From Sorghum bicolor (lineage: Eukaryota > Streptophyta > Magnoliopsida > Poales > Poaceae), in the NCBI RefSeq assembly GCF_000003195.3, contig NC_012878.2:50941129-51005128 (forward strand): 64,000 nt of DNA, read 5' to 3'. The notes below the pieces were generated by a model. That model did no database searches. It was not told the origin of the DNA and saw only the letters and a list, made by a program, of their open reading frames with translations. The position numbers were made by a program, and so were the translations under genes. Positions 22,373 to 32,819 of this stretch are shown piece by piece (within the stretch, counting starts at the first letter, position 1; every line of letters begins with the position of its first letter).

Positions 22373-22919
22373 AGGTATCAACCTGCACCGACGTAGCACT
22401 GCAGCTGATATATACCATCATCTCTACAGATAAATACCGTTCCCAACACTCCAAGTTGGCGTACTGCCTCATATGCCACGTCCTATCTAGTATTTAAAGT
22501 CACAGAGTTTGATAGCTCCGCAGAGTGTCAGCTGCAGAAGCTGCGTTCTCCTCAGCTGACAAAAGGTGAAAGTCAGTGGATGGAGCTAGCGTTGTGGCAA
22601 GGAGGCACACAAGTCTGACATCACTTTTTCCGGATGAGTTCAGTCTAGGATGGAAAAGCAGCCTGCATTCGCCAGGACCACGATCAGTAGAAATTATAGT
22701 CTGTGTTGAGCAATAAAAAAACTTAGTTGCCTTGATCTACGTGGCTCACTACTCTGCGTTGGGCGTGCCCTAATCAGCGTGCCATTCGTTCGCTTCATCG
22801 TCATTCGTCAGTCAGTCCAAGTAAGGGTACGCCCAACGCAGACAGTTATGAGTATTAGCCTCACTAAAAAGTGGTGAGCCACATAGATCGAGGCAACTAA
22901 GTTTTTTTTATTGCTCAAA

Positions 22920-23265
22920 GGGCCTGTTTAGATTGGGGTTGAAAATTTTCTGGGTGTCACATCGGATGTGTCGGAAGGATGTCGGGAGGGGTTTTTAGAA
23001 ACTAATAAAAAAACAAATTACATAGCTCGTCAAGAAACTGCAAGACAAATTTATTAAGCATAATTAATCTGTCATTAGCATATGTGGGTTACTGTAGCAC
23101 TTAAGGCTAATCATGAAGTAACTAGGCTTAAAAGATTCATCTCGCGATTCTCAACTAAACTGTATAATTAGTTTATTTTTTTATCTACATTTAATGTTCT
23201 ATGCATGTGTCCAAAGATTCGATGGAATGGATGAAAAATTTTTGGGTGGGGAACTAAACAGGGCC
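22920..23265. mobile_element. 346 bp Tourist-like MITE inside the foldback element
   Basis: It has the same length and family as 3806-4151 but the opposite orientation. Ends GGGCCTGTTTAG and CTAAACAGGGCC. The uninterrupted left arm of the foldback shows the unoccupied site and implies a TCA target duplication, with two extra A bases at the left end. Confidence 0.88.
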
Positions 23266-23417
23266 TCAGACTACAATTTCTATTGATCGTGGTCCTGGCG
23301 AGTAGTCCTGGCGAGCGCAGGCTGCTTTTCTATCCTAGACTAAACTTATCCTAAAAAAGTGATGTCAAAGTAGTGTGCCTCCCATAACGCTAGCTCTGTT
23401 GCCTACTTTTACCTTTT

Positions 23418-23632
23418 GGCCTTGTTTAGTTAGCACTTTTGTTTTTATTTGACGAACATTATCCAATTATGGAGTAACTAGGCTTAAAAGATTCATCTCG
23501 TGATTTACAGATAAACTGTGTAATTAGTTTTTATTTTCGTCTATATTTAATACTCTATATATGTGGCGTAAGATTCGATGTGACGAGGAATCTTGAAAAG
23601 ATTTTGGTTTTTGGGGTGAACTAAACAAGCCC
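23418..23632. mobile_element. GGCCTTGTTTAGTT-family MITE inside the foldback element
   Basis: Ends GGCCTTGTTTAGTT and AACTAAACAAGCC, flanked by TTT on both sides (23415-23417, 23633-23635). It has no counterpart in the left arm, so it is a later insertion. Confidence 0.85.
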
Positions 23633-23715
23633 TTTGTCAACAGAGAAAAACGGAGTCTCTATAGGTATGTTTGACACTCTGCAGAGCTATCAAACTCTAG
23701 GAGTTGGAATACTAT

Positions 23716-24181
23716 GGCCTTGTTTAGTTCTGAAAAGATTTCGGATTTCGGTACTGTAGCACTTTCGTTTGTTTGTGACAAATATTATTCAATTATGGAC
23801 TAACCAGGATCAAAAGATTCGTCTCGCGATTTCCAGCTAAACTGTGTAATTAGTTTTTGCTTTCGTCTATATTTAATACTTCATGCATGTGCCGCAAGAT
23901 TCGATGTGACGGAGAATCTTGAAAACTTTTTGCTTTTTGGGGTGAACTAAACTTCCAAAATTTTTTACAAAATAGGAATAATAGCTCTTTCATTTGTATT
24001 TGACAAATATTGTTCAATTATAGACTAACTAGACTCAAAAGATTCGTCTCGTCAATTCCGACCAAACTGTGCAATTAGTTTTTATTTTCATCTATATCTA
24101 ATACTGTATGCATACGTCTAAAGATTCGATGTGACGGAAAATCTGAAAAAATTTACAAAATTTTTGGGAACTAAACAAGGT
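23716..24181. mobile_element. Two GGCCTTGTTTAGTT MITEs fused head to tail
   Basis: The first copy (23716-23952) has its left end but stops at GAACTAAAC. The second (23953-24181) starts at TTCCAAAATTTTTTAC without its left GGCCTTGTTTAG and ends AACTAAACAAGGTC. The junction lacks one complete set of ends, so this is a composite produced by recombination or deletion between adjacent copies. Confidence 0.8.
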
Positions 24182-24335
24182 CAGATAAAACGTGACATAT
24201 GAGGAAGTACGCCAACTTGAAGCGGGACGGCCTGGCATCCGTGCTGCACCTGCCAGCAAAGACGAAGGCATACGCAGTTCTTCCGTCCTACCGGCGTCCT
24301 TCGCTGCCGGGCCAGCTTCTTCTTATCAGAGCTTT

Positions 24336-24573
24336 GGCCTTGTTAGTTTTAAAAAATTCTATAAAAATTTTAGATTTCTGGTTACATGAAAATTTATGAC
24401 GCATGCACAGAGTATTAAATGATAAAAATAATAACTAATTACATAACTTGTCTATAATTTATAAGATAAATTTTTTAAGTCTTGTTAATTTATAATTAGA
24501 CAATATTTATAAAATATAAATAAAAATACTACAATGATCATTTTGGAAAAAAAATTTGGAACTGAACAAGCCC
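24336..24573. mobile_element. Degenerate GGCCTTGTTTAGTT-family MITE
   Basis: Ends GGCCTTGTTAGTTTT and GAACTGAACAAGCCC with family-typical internal words (GACGCATGCACAGAGTATTA, AATTAGACAATATTTA). It is more diverged and more AT-rich than its neighbours. Confidence 0.75.
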
Positions 24574-24982
24574 TGACCGGCTGCTGCTCCAGTTGTTCCC
24601 GTCATTAATTTTACCCGCGAGCGGGCAACAGGCGTGCAGGCTAAGCCAACTATAGGCTTCGTGCCGTAAGCTGTCGGAGTACTTAGCTTTATTTGTCGCT
24701 GTGCGGACCATTTTTTTTTTTTTTGCATATTGTACGTCTGTACTGCAGTAGAGACTGTAGAGCAGTAGACTAGCTAGTGTACATATACAGAAGGTAGAAG
24801 CTGCCGTGGGTTTAGGCTTATGTTTGGCGGGGCTCTTTGAGCAGCTTTAGTTTTGTTTTCTTTGTGACTTTAGACGATGCTCCATCAAACGGTAACTGAA
24901 AAGAAAAAAAACAGTTCAGCGGGAGAAGCTCTAGAGAAAGGACCCGTCTTTCTGCTACATGAGCGAAGCCACCTGAACATGA

Positions 24983-25209
24983 CCCTCAAAAATCAAAATT
25001 TTTCAAGATTCTTCGTCACATCGAATCTTTAGACGCATGCATGGAGTATTAAATATAGACAAAAATAAAAACTAATTGCACAGTTTGGTCAAAATTTACG
25101 AGACGAATCTTTTGAACCTAGTTAGTCCATGATTGGACAATAATTATCACAAACAAACTATAATGCTACAATGTCGCAAAACTTTTCCCTTCAGAAACTA
25201 AACACGGCC
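24983..25209. mobile_element. GGCCTTGTTTAGTT-family MITE lacking its left end
   Basis: It starts at CCCTCAAAAATC with internal words GACGCATGCATGGAGTATTA and CTAATTGCACAGTTTGG, and ends GAAACTAAACACGGCC. The left terminal repeat is missing. Confidence 0.75.
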
Positions 25210-25400
25210 AAGCTTCTGGTGTGGTAAAGCATGCCAAATGAGGTCTGACTCGTGCTTGAATTGGAAATCATCCAAGCTAAAGTAGCATTCGCCATGATGT
25301 GAATGCAGCAAGAGCTGTTCGTATATCAGCTAAGGCCTTATTTGTTTTCATCCGAGTACGGAAACCAACTTCTCTTCCACCATTCCATGTCTAGATTATC

Positions 25401-26169
25401 GGAAAAAGTCTACTTCACCCCTTCACCATCAGGTATCCTACCTCTTAAACTATTAAAAATTATCTAAATAACTCCTCAGATGGTTTTGAAGGTGGTTTTG
25501 CTAACGGGACATATTAAAAAGTTTATATAACCCCCCCTAACATATTAAGGTTTGGTTGCATGTCCCCCTCAACTGTACAACATAAAATTATAGCCTATAA
25601 AACATGAAATAGTGTTTCATATGACTCATGGGGTCTTTAGTATCGTTTGGACACCTTGTCCTGCTACACTAGCATAAACACACATGCTTCACACAAGAGC
25701 CAGATGACAAGGGCACAATCTACTGCATGTGCTCAATGTCGTCGAGGAGTGCATGTGGTGGAATAAGTTAGGAAACAAGATGGTGCTCATCAGGCGGTAG
25801 CAAAAGCCTAGAAAAGAGTTCAGAGAGGGAGGTAGCCAATTGGACTGCGCGCAAGCCTGCATGCTTAAGCCAGTGTAGTGGTGGGATACGATGTCCAAAC
25901 GACCTACATGACCATTATTTGAACATTATTAAATTCTTTAAGGGATACAGTATCATATTTTATAGTTGAGGGGGTCTTGCAGTCAACCCTTGACTAGGGT
26001 TCTATAGACTTTTGCATATGCCACATCAATAAAACCACCTTCAAAACCGTCTTAGGGGTTATTAGTTAGATGGTTTTCAATAATTTGAGGGGTAGGATAC
26101 TTGGTTTTATAGGTGAGGAGTGAAATAGACAAACACTAATAGTTGATGGGGTTAAGTAGACTTTTTTCC
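25401..26169. mobile_element. Non-autonomous Mutator-like element with perfect 9 bp target duplication
   Basis: The inverted ends are GGAAAAAGTCTACTTCACCCC and GGGGTTAAGTAGACTTTTTTCC. The flanking 9-mers are identical, TAGATTATC at 25392-25400 and 26170-26178, which is diagnostic of Mutator-type insertion. Complementarity runs far into the 769 bp interior (ACCACCTTCAAAACC against GGTTTTGAAGGTGGT; GGTGTCCAAACGA-type against TCGTTTGGACACC), so the whole element is a long foldback. No transposase is present. Confidence 0.92.
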
Positions 26170-26170
26170 T

Positions 26171-26385
26171 AGATTATCACAATCCAACAATCCACCTCGA
26201 GCTTTTTTTCTAGCTTTTGTTCCACGAAAAGACCATGTTAGTCATCAAACTTGGAGAAAACTACCCACTAAAATACTAGTTCAGCACTAAATTATTACAA
26301 TCTAACAATCCACCCCACAAGTTTTTTTAGCTTTTATGGTCCATGAAAATACCATGTCAGTCATCAAACTTCAAGAAAAGTACCT
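26171..26385. repeat. Tandem duplication of a unit of about 105 bp
   Basis: Two diverged copies share ATTA.CACAATC.AACAATCC, TTTTTTAGCTTTT-type, CATGAAAA.ACCATGT.AG and GTCATCAAACTT words. The Mutator-like element inserted at the left border of the first copy. Confidence 0.65.
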
Positions 26386-27250
26386 GTTGGTGATAGCTAA
26401 AGCATTTTATGAACCGTCAACTTTTCTTATATAACCAATGAATATGATAGAATAAGAGGTTATTACTGACAGTTTCCATGAGTTTTGGTGAATTATTATT
26501 TTCTACAGTATTATTCTGGAAAAGCAATCAAGGAGGATCTATTCATCAAATGAAACAACCGACTTATTCCACAAAATATACATTAGAAGACTCTAGAAGG
26601 ATCAAGAAGACATCACGCAAAAGCGGACCCCGAAATGACTCTAGGGAGGGCCGACCGATGTCACCTTGCGTCGCCTCATCTCCTGCTTCTAGAGGACTCC
26701 TCCATCACCTCTTAGGATGTATCTCCACCGTATGTTAAGGTCGATTTGATCTAAGGGGTCATGGTGATTCTCCAGGGCTATATAATGAAGCTTGCACCCC
26801 CGAGTCAAGTCAGATCCTGAGAGCTGAAGAGCCAGAAATCCTAATTCATATGTCCACCAGGATCTAGACCAGCAATCAAGAAGACTATTCCTACATAGGA
26901 TCTAGTCTTGTATTAGAGATAGAGAGATAGAGTGAGAGAGTAGAGTTTTGGAGGAGTTCCGGCCCGTCGGTACTTCTATGCGGTTGTATTCTACAGGATC
27001 ATGTTTCTCCTAGAGCTTGCTTCTGAGATTATCTGGAAATCAACTTCTCATTCTAGTAAGCAATTGTTTATATCATTCTTCAAGTTTGCGACTCTACTTT
27101 GAGTACTTTGATCTTGTAGCTCGTTGGTTGAAGTAGTATATTGTAGTGTAATGGTGTCAATTGCACTTCTGCTTAAATTATGCTCACTTTATATTCATAG
27201 GCAAAACATATTGTTTATCGCTTGACACAGTCATGTTTCCCACAGTTGGA
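26385..27250 (+). mobile_element. Probable LTR-retrotransposon remnant (right end undefined)
   Basis: It starts TGTTGGTGATAGCTAAAG. A promoter-like GGCTATATAATGAAG lies near 26777, followed by leader-like sequence and a T-rich 3' part, the usual order of a grass LTR. A matching CA end with a 5 bp target duplication (GTACC on the left) could not be found, so the right border is a guess. No coding domain is seen. Confidence 0.35.
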
Positions 27251-27836
27251 GTCTTGGAGAGATGCCTAGAATGATTGCTAGTTGGAGTACAGTGTCATAA
27301 CATATAACCGACGGCATGTTTGCTAGTTGTTGAGCGGTTTATGTGAACCCAAGACCCTAAGCCGACAAGCCCTCTAATAATTTAGTGCTTGACTTATTTG
27401 TTCTCTGTCGCATTCGCACGCACGGGAACATCAAATATATATGACGTGAAATACGGTAAGACAATAACAGCCAGCTACGTACGTGTACCAACGCACGTTC
27501 AGCAAACTATGATGTCGTGGACAGTAGCATCTTCATGAAAACAGCTTGTGCCGTCCGAGCGATGGCATGAACAGTCTTTCGTCTAGCTAGACAGATTCCT
27601 TAAAACAACCGCCGTGTGCTCACTTGCGTGTTCAGACACTTCTCTTCCATGTTCGTGAGTTTTTTTTAGCATACTTGCATGCCAATTCACATGTAAAAAA
27701 ACCTTCTTACTCAACCTCTGGGCTTATTTGGATGGACATTTTAAAACTCAGATGCTACAAAAATATTGTAAAGGAAAATATAATAATTACCATTATCCAA
27801 AAGCTTACATGTTTTTTTTTGGCGTTTTAGTATTGT
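27251..27836. other. Intergenic, no feature seen
   Basis: No gene was recognised. Short frames here have no family resemblance. Confidence 0.4.
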
Positions 27837-27868
27837 ACTAGCAAAAATGCCCGTTGCATCGCACGGGA
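27837..27868 (-). mobile_element. Helitron-like 3' terminus motif
   Basis: The plus strand reads ACTAGCAAAAATG, then CCCGTTGCATCGCACGGGAG. On the minus strand this is a CCCGT...ACGGG hairpin, a short spacer and CTAGT, the Helitron 3' signature. The element body would lie to the right. A 5' TC end and Rep/helicase were not found. Confidence 0.4.
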
Positions 27869-28270
27869 GAAAAAAAACTATCAAATTTATATCTATATCT
27901 CTATTACCTAATTAATTATATATATCCATGCCTAATAATAAAGAGATAAAATTTTAGGCTTTTTTCGTCCATCTTTTTTTTGTCTGCCTTCCTCTAACTA
28001 CCAAACGATGAAGAGTTTATTTTACAATTCACATGTAAATTTTATATCAAAGTTATAGGTCTTGATGAGATGTACAATTTTATAGTCGATGAGTTTTTAA
28101 CTTTAAAGCATTTAGTGTCCCAAATATGCATGTTTACGTTCTTAGATTTTTAGATTAAAATGAATTTTCTAAAGGATCTTGATATAGACATGACTTATAC
28201 CAAAGTTGCAATCCAAATTTTCATAGTTGTTTTTTTCCATTTGAGACCGGTTAGGTCCCTAAAAACCTAA

Positions 28271-28390
28271 TACTCCCTCTGTCCTAAATTATTAGTTGTT
28301 TTAACTTTTTTGGTACAATCATTTTGCTATGTATCTTGTTATAATATAAGTCTAGATACATATTAAAAACTATGTACCAAAAATACAGAA
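28271..28390. mobile_element. Stowaway-like fragment
   Basis: It starts TACTCCCTCTGTCCTAAATT, a canonical Stowaway left end, then AT-rich sequence. A right end was not found. Confidence 0.5.
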
Positions 28391-29012
28391 AGATAGCATC
28401 CTTAGTCACAGTTGAGTGTATGTTGTAGTGGTAGGGACACGCTCGGGTTTGTTTCATGTGCATGTGAGAAGAGGTCACGGATGAAAATCGTAAGAAACAC
28501 ACATGTATTTCGCACGAAAAATCAAGACTTGTGACATGCGACACATGATCGTAATGCTTATTAGCTAGTGAAAATGACCTGATATTATAACAATTTGTTG
28601 CTATTCATACAAGTTATTTTCAATTTAATTTATTAAAAAAATATTTCTAGGGGCGGTAGCATACCAAGCATGCCGGAATGCTTAATTTCTAGAGACCCTT
28701 GGGCAGTGACAGGTGATTCCAATTTTATCACCTCTAAAAAATAGTTTATGCAGTAGTGATAGCTAGTATGGACTTGTTTGTGTTTTTTTACCATTGACTA
28801 GTAATAATCGGTGTATCATGCATAGTAGGGTAGTATATGAGACGATATAGATTTATACTGGTTCAGATATATACATACCTTGCATTCAATATATGATGAT
28901 ATTTTTATTGCTTATGCGCTTTTTGCTCGGGTTAGTTGTGAGTAGGGGACTGCAACTATGTATCTATTGAATAATGTCTAGGTTACTGATTAGGGATCCT
29001 TGCCTCTCCTTG

Positions 29013-29213
29013 CAGGGGCGGAACTGCACCCCGGGCTAGGGGGGCTATAGTCCGAGGTGTGGTCCAAAATTGCTAAGAACATCTTTTCATCTCGAGTCCA
29101 AAATAGTTTAGAATCTAGGTGTTCAGCCATACCCGGCACTTATATGCCATAGGATTTCTAGTATTCTCTTACTATTTAGCCCTCGATGTACATGGTTTCT
29201 GGATCCGCCACTG
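29013..29213. mobile_element. Small hAT-like MITE with 7 bp target duplication
   Basis: Ends CAGGGGCGGA and TCCGCCACTG (one mismatch in 10) bound 201 bp. Identical CTCCTTG heptamers flank it at 29006-29012 and 29214-29220. The CAG.GGCGGA end and the 7-8 bp duplication fit hAT-type elements. Confidence 0.8.
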
Positions 29214-29220
29214 CTCCTTG

Positions 29221-32200
29221 CATTGTCCGAGGTAAGGTTATAGATAAGAGTCCCATCCTGATTGTTATACATGTTGGTTTCCTAGTCAGTTACAACAAGT
29301 GTGGAGTTAGTTTCTATGTATATCTTGCATTGTATATGATTTGTCTGACAAGTCGGTGTGCTACCCCCCTCGGGTTGGATTTGTCCTAGGCCAATTGACA
29401 TGGTCTATCCCTGCCTATGAAGCCGGTTATGGCCTCGGTGTGAGTACCAAGTGTTATACTCGTGTGTACATGTTATTATTAGGGATACTCAATGGAAGTG
29501 ATCATGATCAATCCCACAAAAGAATGAAAACAGACCCGTCAAATGTTGGAAATTGCAGCAGTGCCAAATTTCACCAGGTATGGTTACTTTTCTTCTAATA
29601 GGTTTAGCGCTTAGTTTGTTGGCCTCCATTTTTTTTTTGTCTTCTGTGAGCTCCCAAAATCTAGAAGAAAAAAAAAGCAAAACCGTAATAGTGTACTGAC
29701 TCAGTCCAAATGTTCTCCTGAGGCCGAAATAAGATTCCGTATCTAAAAGAGTTTTCGGCAGAAAAAAACAGTAGGAAACCCTCGCCACAACAGTCTCGTA
29801 AATGGATGGAACAACAGCAGGCCCACACTGCCTGAACAGTCGGAGGGACAAGCAAGGGCCCATCTCTTTTACATCAAAGCCCAATAGCCGACTACCATGC
29901 ACGTGGTCTCGGGCAACGGATCGGCGTCCGGATCGGGCCCACGTCAGCACGGCTCCTTGGACCTTTGGTGCCCCCCGGACCACGTCGCAACGGCTTGAGC
30001 AGTGGCGCAACCCCTGCACCGCACCGCTGCGTGCTCGACTACACAGCCGGGTCTCCATGGCGTGGCTAGATCCACTCCACATCGAAAACGTCCCGTGCAT
30101 GGCCGGGTCAACACGGACCGGCCGTCGTTGGCTTACCCCAACTGCGCAGCGGCGCGGTTGAACGGTCCACGACTGCCCGACGAACCAAGTCAGGTACTCC
30201 GATCCACCAGCTCGCCGCATGCCCCATGTGATTCCGTTGCCACCGGTCGCTGTCCCGAAGTTAATAGCCCGCGCCGGCGCGCGCCCCCCGACGATGTTTC
30301 CACCAGCCGCGGAGCTAGCCTATCCGTAGCCATATGCACGCACGCCGTCGCTGTCGCCCACCGGTGGTCGATGGAGACGCAACACGCAGCTCTCGGCGCG
30401 GGGCCGGGGACAGACAGCAGAAGGCCAGAGGCGCGAGCGCTGGCCGGCCGTACCACGCGCCACGCCACGATCGACGACGCCGAGCGGCGGCCATGCATGC
30501 AATGCATGCTTCAAAATAATTAAGCGTCGCGGCGTGGCACGGCCGTTGGCGAGTCACGCAAAGGTCTCGCCCGCGCGGCATCATCCAGTTTCCAGTACGT
30601 GCGCGCGTCAATGGCATGGACCATGCCGGCCGCGCGCGCGGGGCCGCCGGGGCGCGCTGTGGCGCCGTGCTGTCCGGTGCGCGGGCCGGCTGTAGTAGGC
30701 GAGGCAGGACGGACGACGCGCCAACCGCGCGCGCCGTGACGGATCAGGGCATGCGGCCGGCCGGCCTCACCGCGCTCTCTATTGATTGGCCGCTACCGCG
30801 CGCGGCGCTGCTCCACTACGACCGGGCCGGTGTAAAGGATCGGTCGAGATCGACTGACTCTGTGCGCGCGCGGGTGCGTGGCGGGCGCACTGCATGCGCA
30901 GCGCAGGTACCGTACGTACGTACGTACGTACTTGGGGTTTGTTTTTGTTGGTTTGTTCGACGGATGATGCATGGTGTGGTGCATGCCGCTGATGTATTGG
31001 CATGTCCCTCTCGGTCGTCGTCGTCCTCCTCTCGCGCGTGAGGTCCAGCACCTCTTTGCATTGGTGGGTGGCTGGTGCTGGGTCCGTCCGCGCGCGCATT
31101 ATTATCGACCGGGACGGCACCGGCCGCGCGCATGATTGATCCATCGAATGATGTTGTCATGTATGTATACCCTTGATGCATTTGCTCTGTACGTACATGA
31201 TGAACACGTACGTTATAGATGATCTTGGCATATATGTGTACTTCTTGCTTTGTGTGATCATATATACTAAGTACACCTATAGGAGTATGAATACGAGACG
31301 ATCTTGCTTGACATGAGACTCTACGAATACGAACTGGACATAACAGGACACACGCATGTGAGATGCATGATCTCAGTGCCCTGTATAATATTATTCGCTC
31401 TCAATGCATGGGCGCCCTAGCCAGCCAGCTTGCTAGCGCGTTCACGTCGTTTCTCGTTACTCGTTAGGGCCTATGGCCTTTGGGCCGGTTAATTACCGAC
31501 GAATTATTGGCAGCTTGCGGCAATAGCTAGGCGTGCTCTCGACGACAAGCAAATATCACTGACGACGTCGCGCGTCGAGTTGAGCTGGAGTGGAGGCCGG
31601 GTTGAACTGTTGGTACCATAACGCTGACGTCGTCGGTCGATCCATCGCTTGCTGCTGCATTGCCCAGATCGGGCACACATCTGTAGGTGTGCATGGCCGA
31701 CGATCCAATGAGTGACCCAGACTGCTGGAGTTTAAAAGCGTTGCGTCCCGATGCGCAACCGTGTGGGGTGCATCATAGGCAACCCATCACACCACATGTT
31801 GGGGAGCTCCGCTCCGCCGGCCGGAATAAACTCGCGCGCGCGCGACGCCGACGATGCGCGGCGCGACCCAATCCATAGGAGAAAACGTCGGCGATCCCGA
31901 GGAATAGTCGTCGTCTACTTCCCTGGCCGAGCTCGATCCCGAAGTCACCTCCACGTGTACCGCCGCCACGTACGTGAGGAACGAACCTGGTGGACCACAC
32001 GACGACGACGGCCTGCATGCGCTAGGCTGACGTACTCGATCGACGGCCGCCAAGTTCACGCCGGCGCGCGAGCGACGACAGCGCCCAGCGCGCACCATGT
32101 GCCCATGGCGTTGCCTGCTTCGGTTTTGGAGTACCTTCACATGAGCTTGCGCCAAATCGCCAATCATGCACACGCAGCGCTAGTTACTACTGTGTTTAAT

Positions 32201-32690
32201 TTTGCTTCCTCCAAAGTCGCGATATATTAAAACCCAACCCCTGCGATCTATCGCGACCTGATGATGCCGATCTTGCAATTGCTAATTAAAACTCCAGCTC
32301 AAGCTCTCTTTTAACCTGAAAGTTTTTTCTGCATCCCCATCAATGGATCACACTGCACTGTGCGTGCGTGCATGGCTGTTATCGTCATGGCGCCATTACG
32401 TACGCGCGCGATCGATGTATCTCACGTACCATCGCTGTAGGCTGTGTAGCGCTGTAGCAGCTAAAAGGGACTGCACAAACACTGGTTGTTGGGGCTGGTA
32501 CCTTTTGATTTGCCAGTTTTCCATTTCACGACGTACGCAGGCACGCAGCTGGTCACTCTCATGTCTGCAACCCACAGCTTGGACGCATCCGTGGTGATCA
32601 GCTCGATCGCATGCCACACCCCACATGCAGCAACACCCACCGAAGAAACTACAAGCAGGGGAACGAAACCACTCGTCTCCCCCACACACA
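29221..32690. other. Non-coding upstream block of the Dof gene, largely GC-rich
   Basis: From about 29800 to 32300 the sequence is GC- and CpG-rich with many overlapping short frames in all phases, none with family resemblance. It includes a GTAC/CGTA tetranucleotide run at about 30907-30931. At 29490-29577 a frame (NGSDHDQSHKRMKTDPSNVG) ends at a good splice donor (CACCAG/GTATGG) and may be an orphan exon of an unknown gene. The block is probably promoter and possibly non-coding transcript. Confidence 0.4.
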
Positions 32691-32697
32691 TATATAA
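32691..32697 (+). promoter_or_regulatory. TATA box of the Dof gene
   Basis: TATATAA predicts transcription start near 32720. That leaves only a few bases before the first in-frame ATG (32727) but about 100 bases before the ATG at 32820, and it favours the latter as the translation start. Confidence 0.55.
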
Positions 32698-32819
32698 CGG
32701 CCCGTCCACTCGATCTCCACTGACAAATGAAGCTCTCCTCCTCGTCGCACCACCTGCTGCTTGAGAGCTCCAACCTCACCCTCTCGCCGCACCACCGCAA
32801 CACCGCCGTCGTTACACGG

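Larger units (their letters stand above)
22504..23698. mobile_element. Foldback (long inverted repeat) element with two nested MITEs
   Basis: The outer ends are 27 bp inverted repeats with one mismatch (AGAGTTTGATAGCTC at the left). The complementarity continues inward along most of the element: AGCTAGCGTT, GACATCACTTTTT, AGCAGCCTGC, CGCCAGGACCACGATCA, CAATAAAAAAACTTAGTTGC, GCGTTGGGCGT. The loop is near 22780-22823. The right arm is enlarged by MITEs at 22920-23265 and 23418-23632, so the arms of the original element were about 300 bp each. No transposase and no clear target duplication are seen. Confidence 0.85.

Noticed and set aside
29489..31181. Several 100-243-residue frames in the GC-rich block
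   Set aside because: They are open in many phases at once, with no motif or domain and no consistent splice structure.
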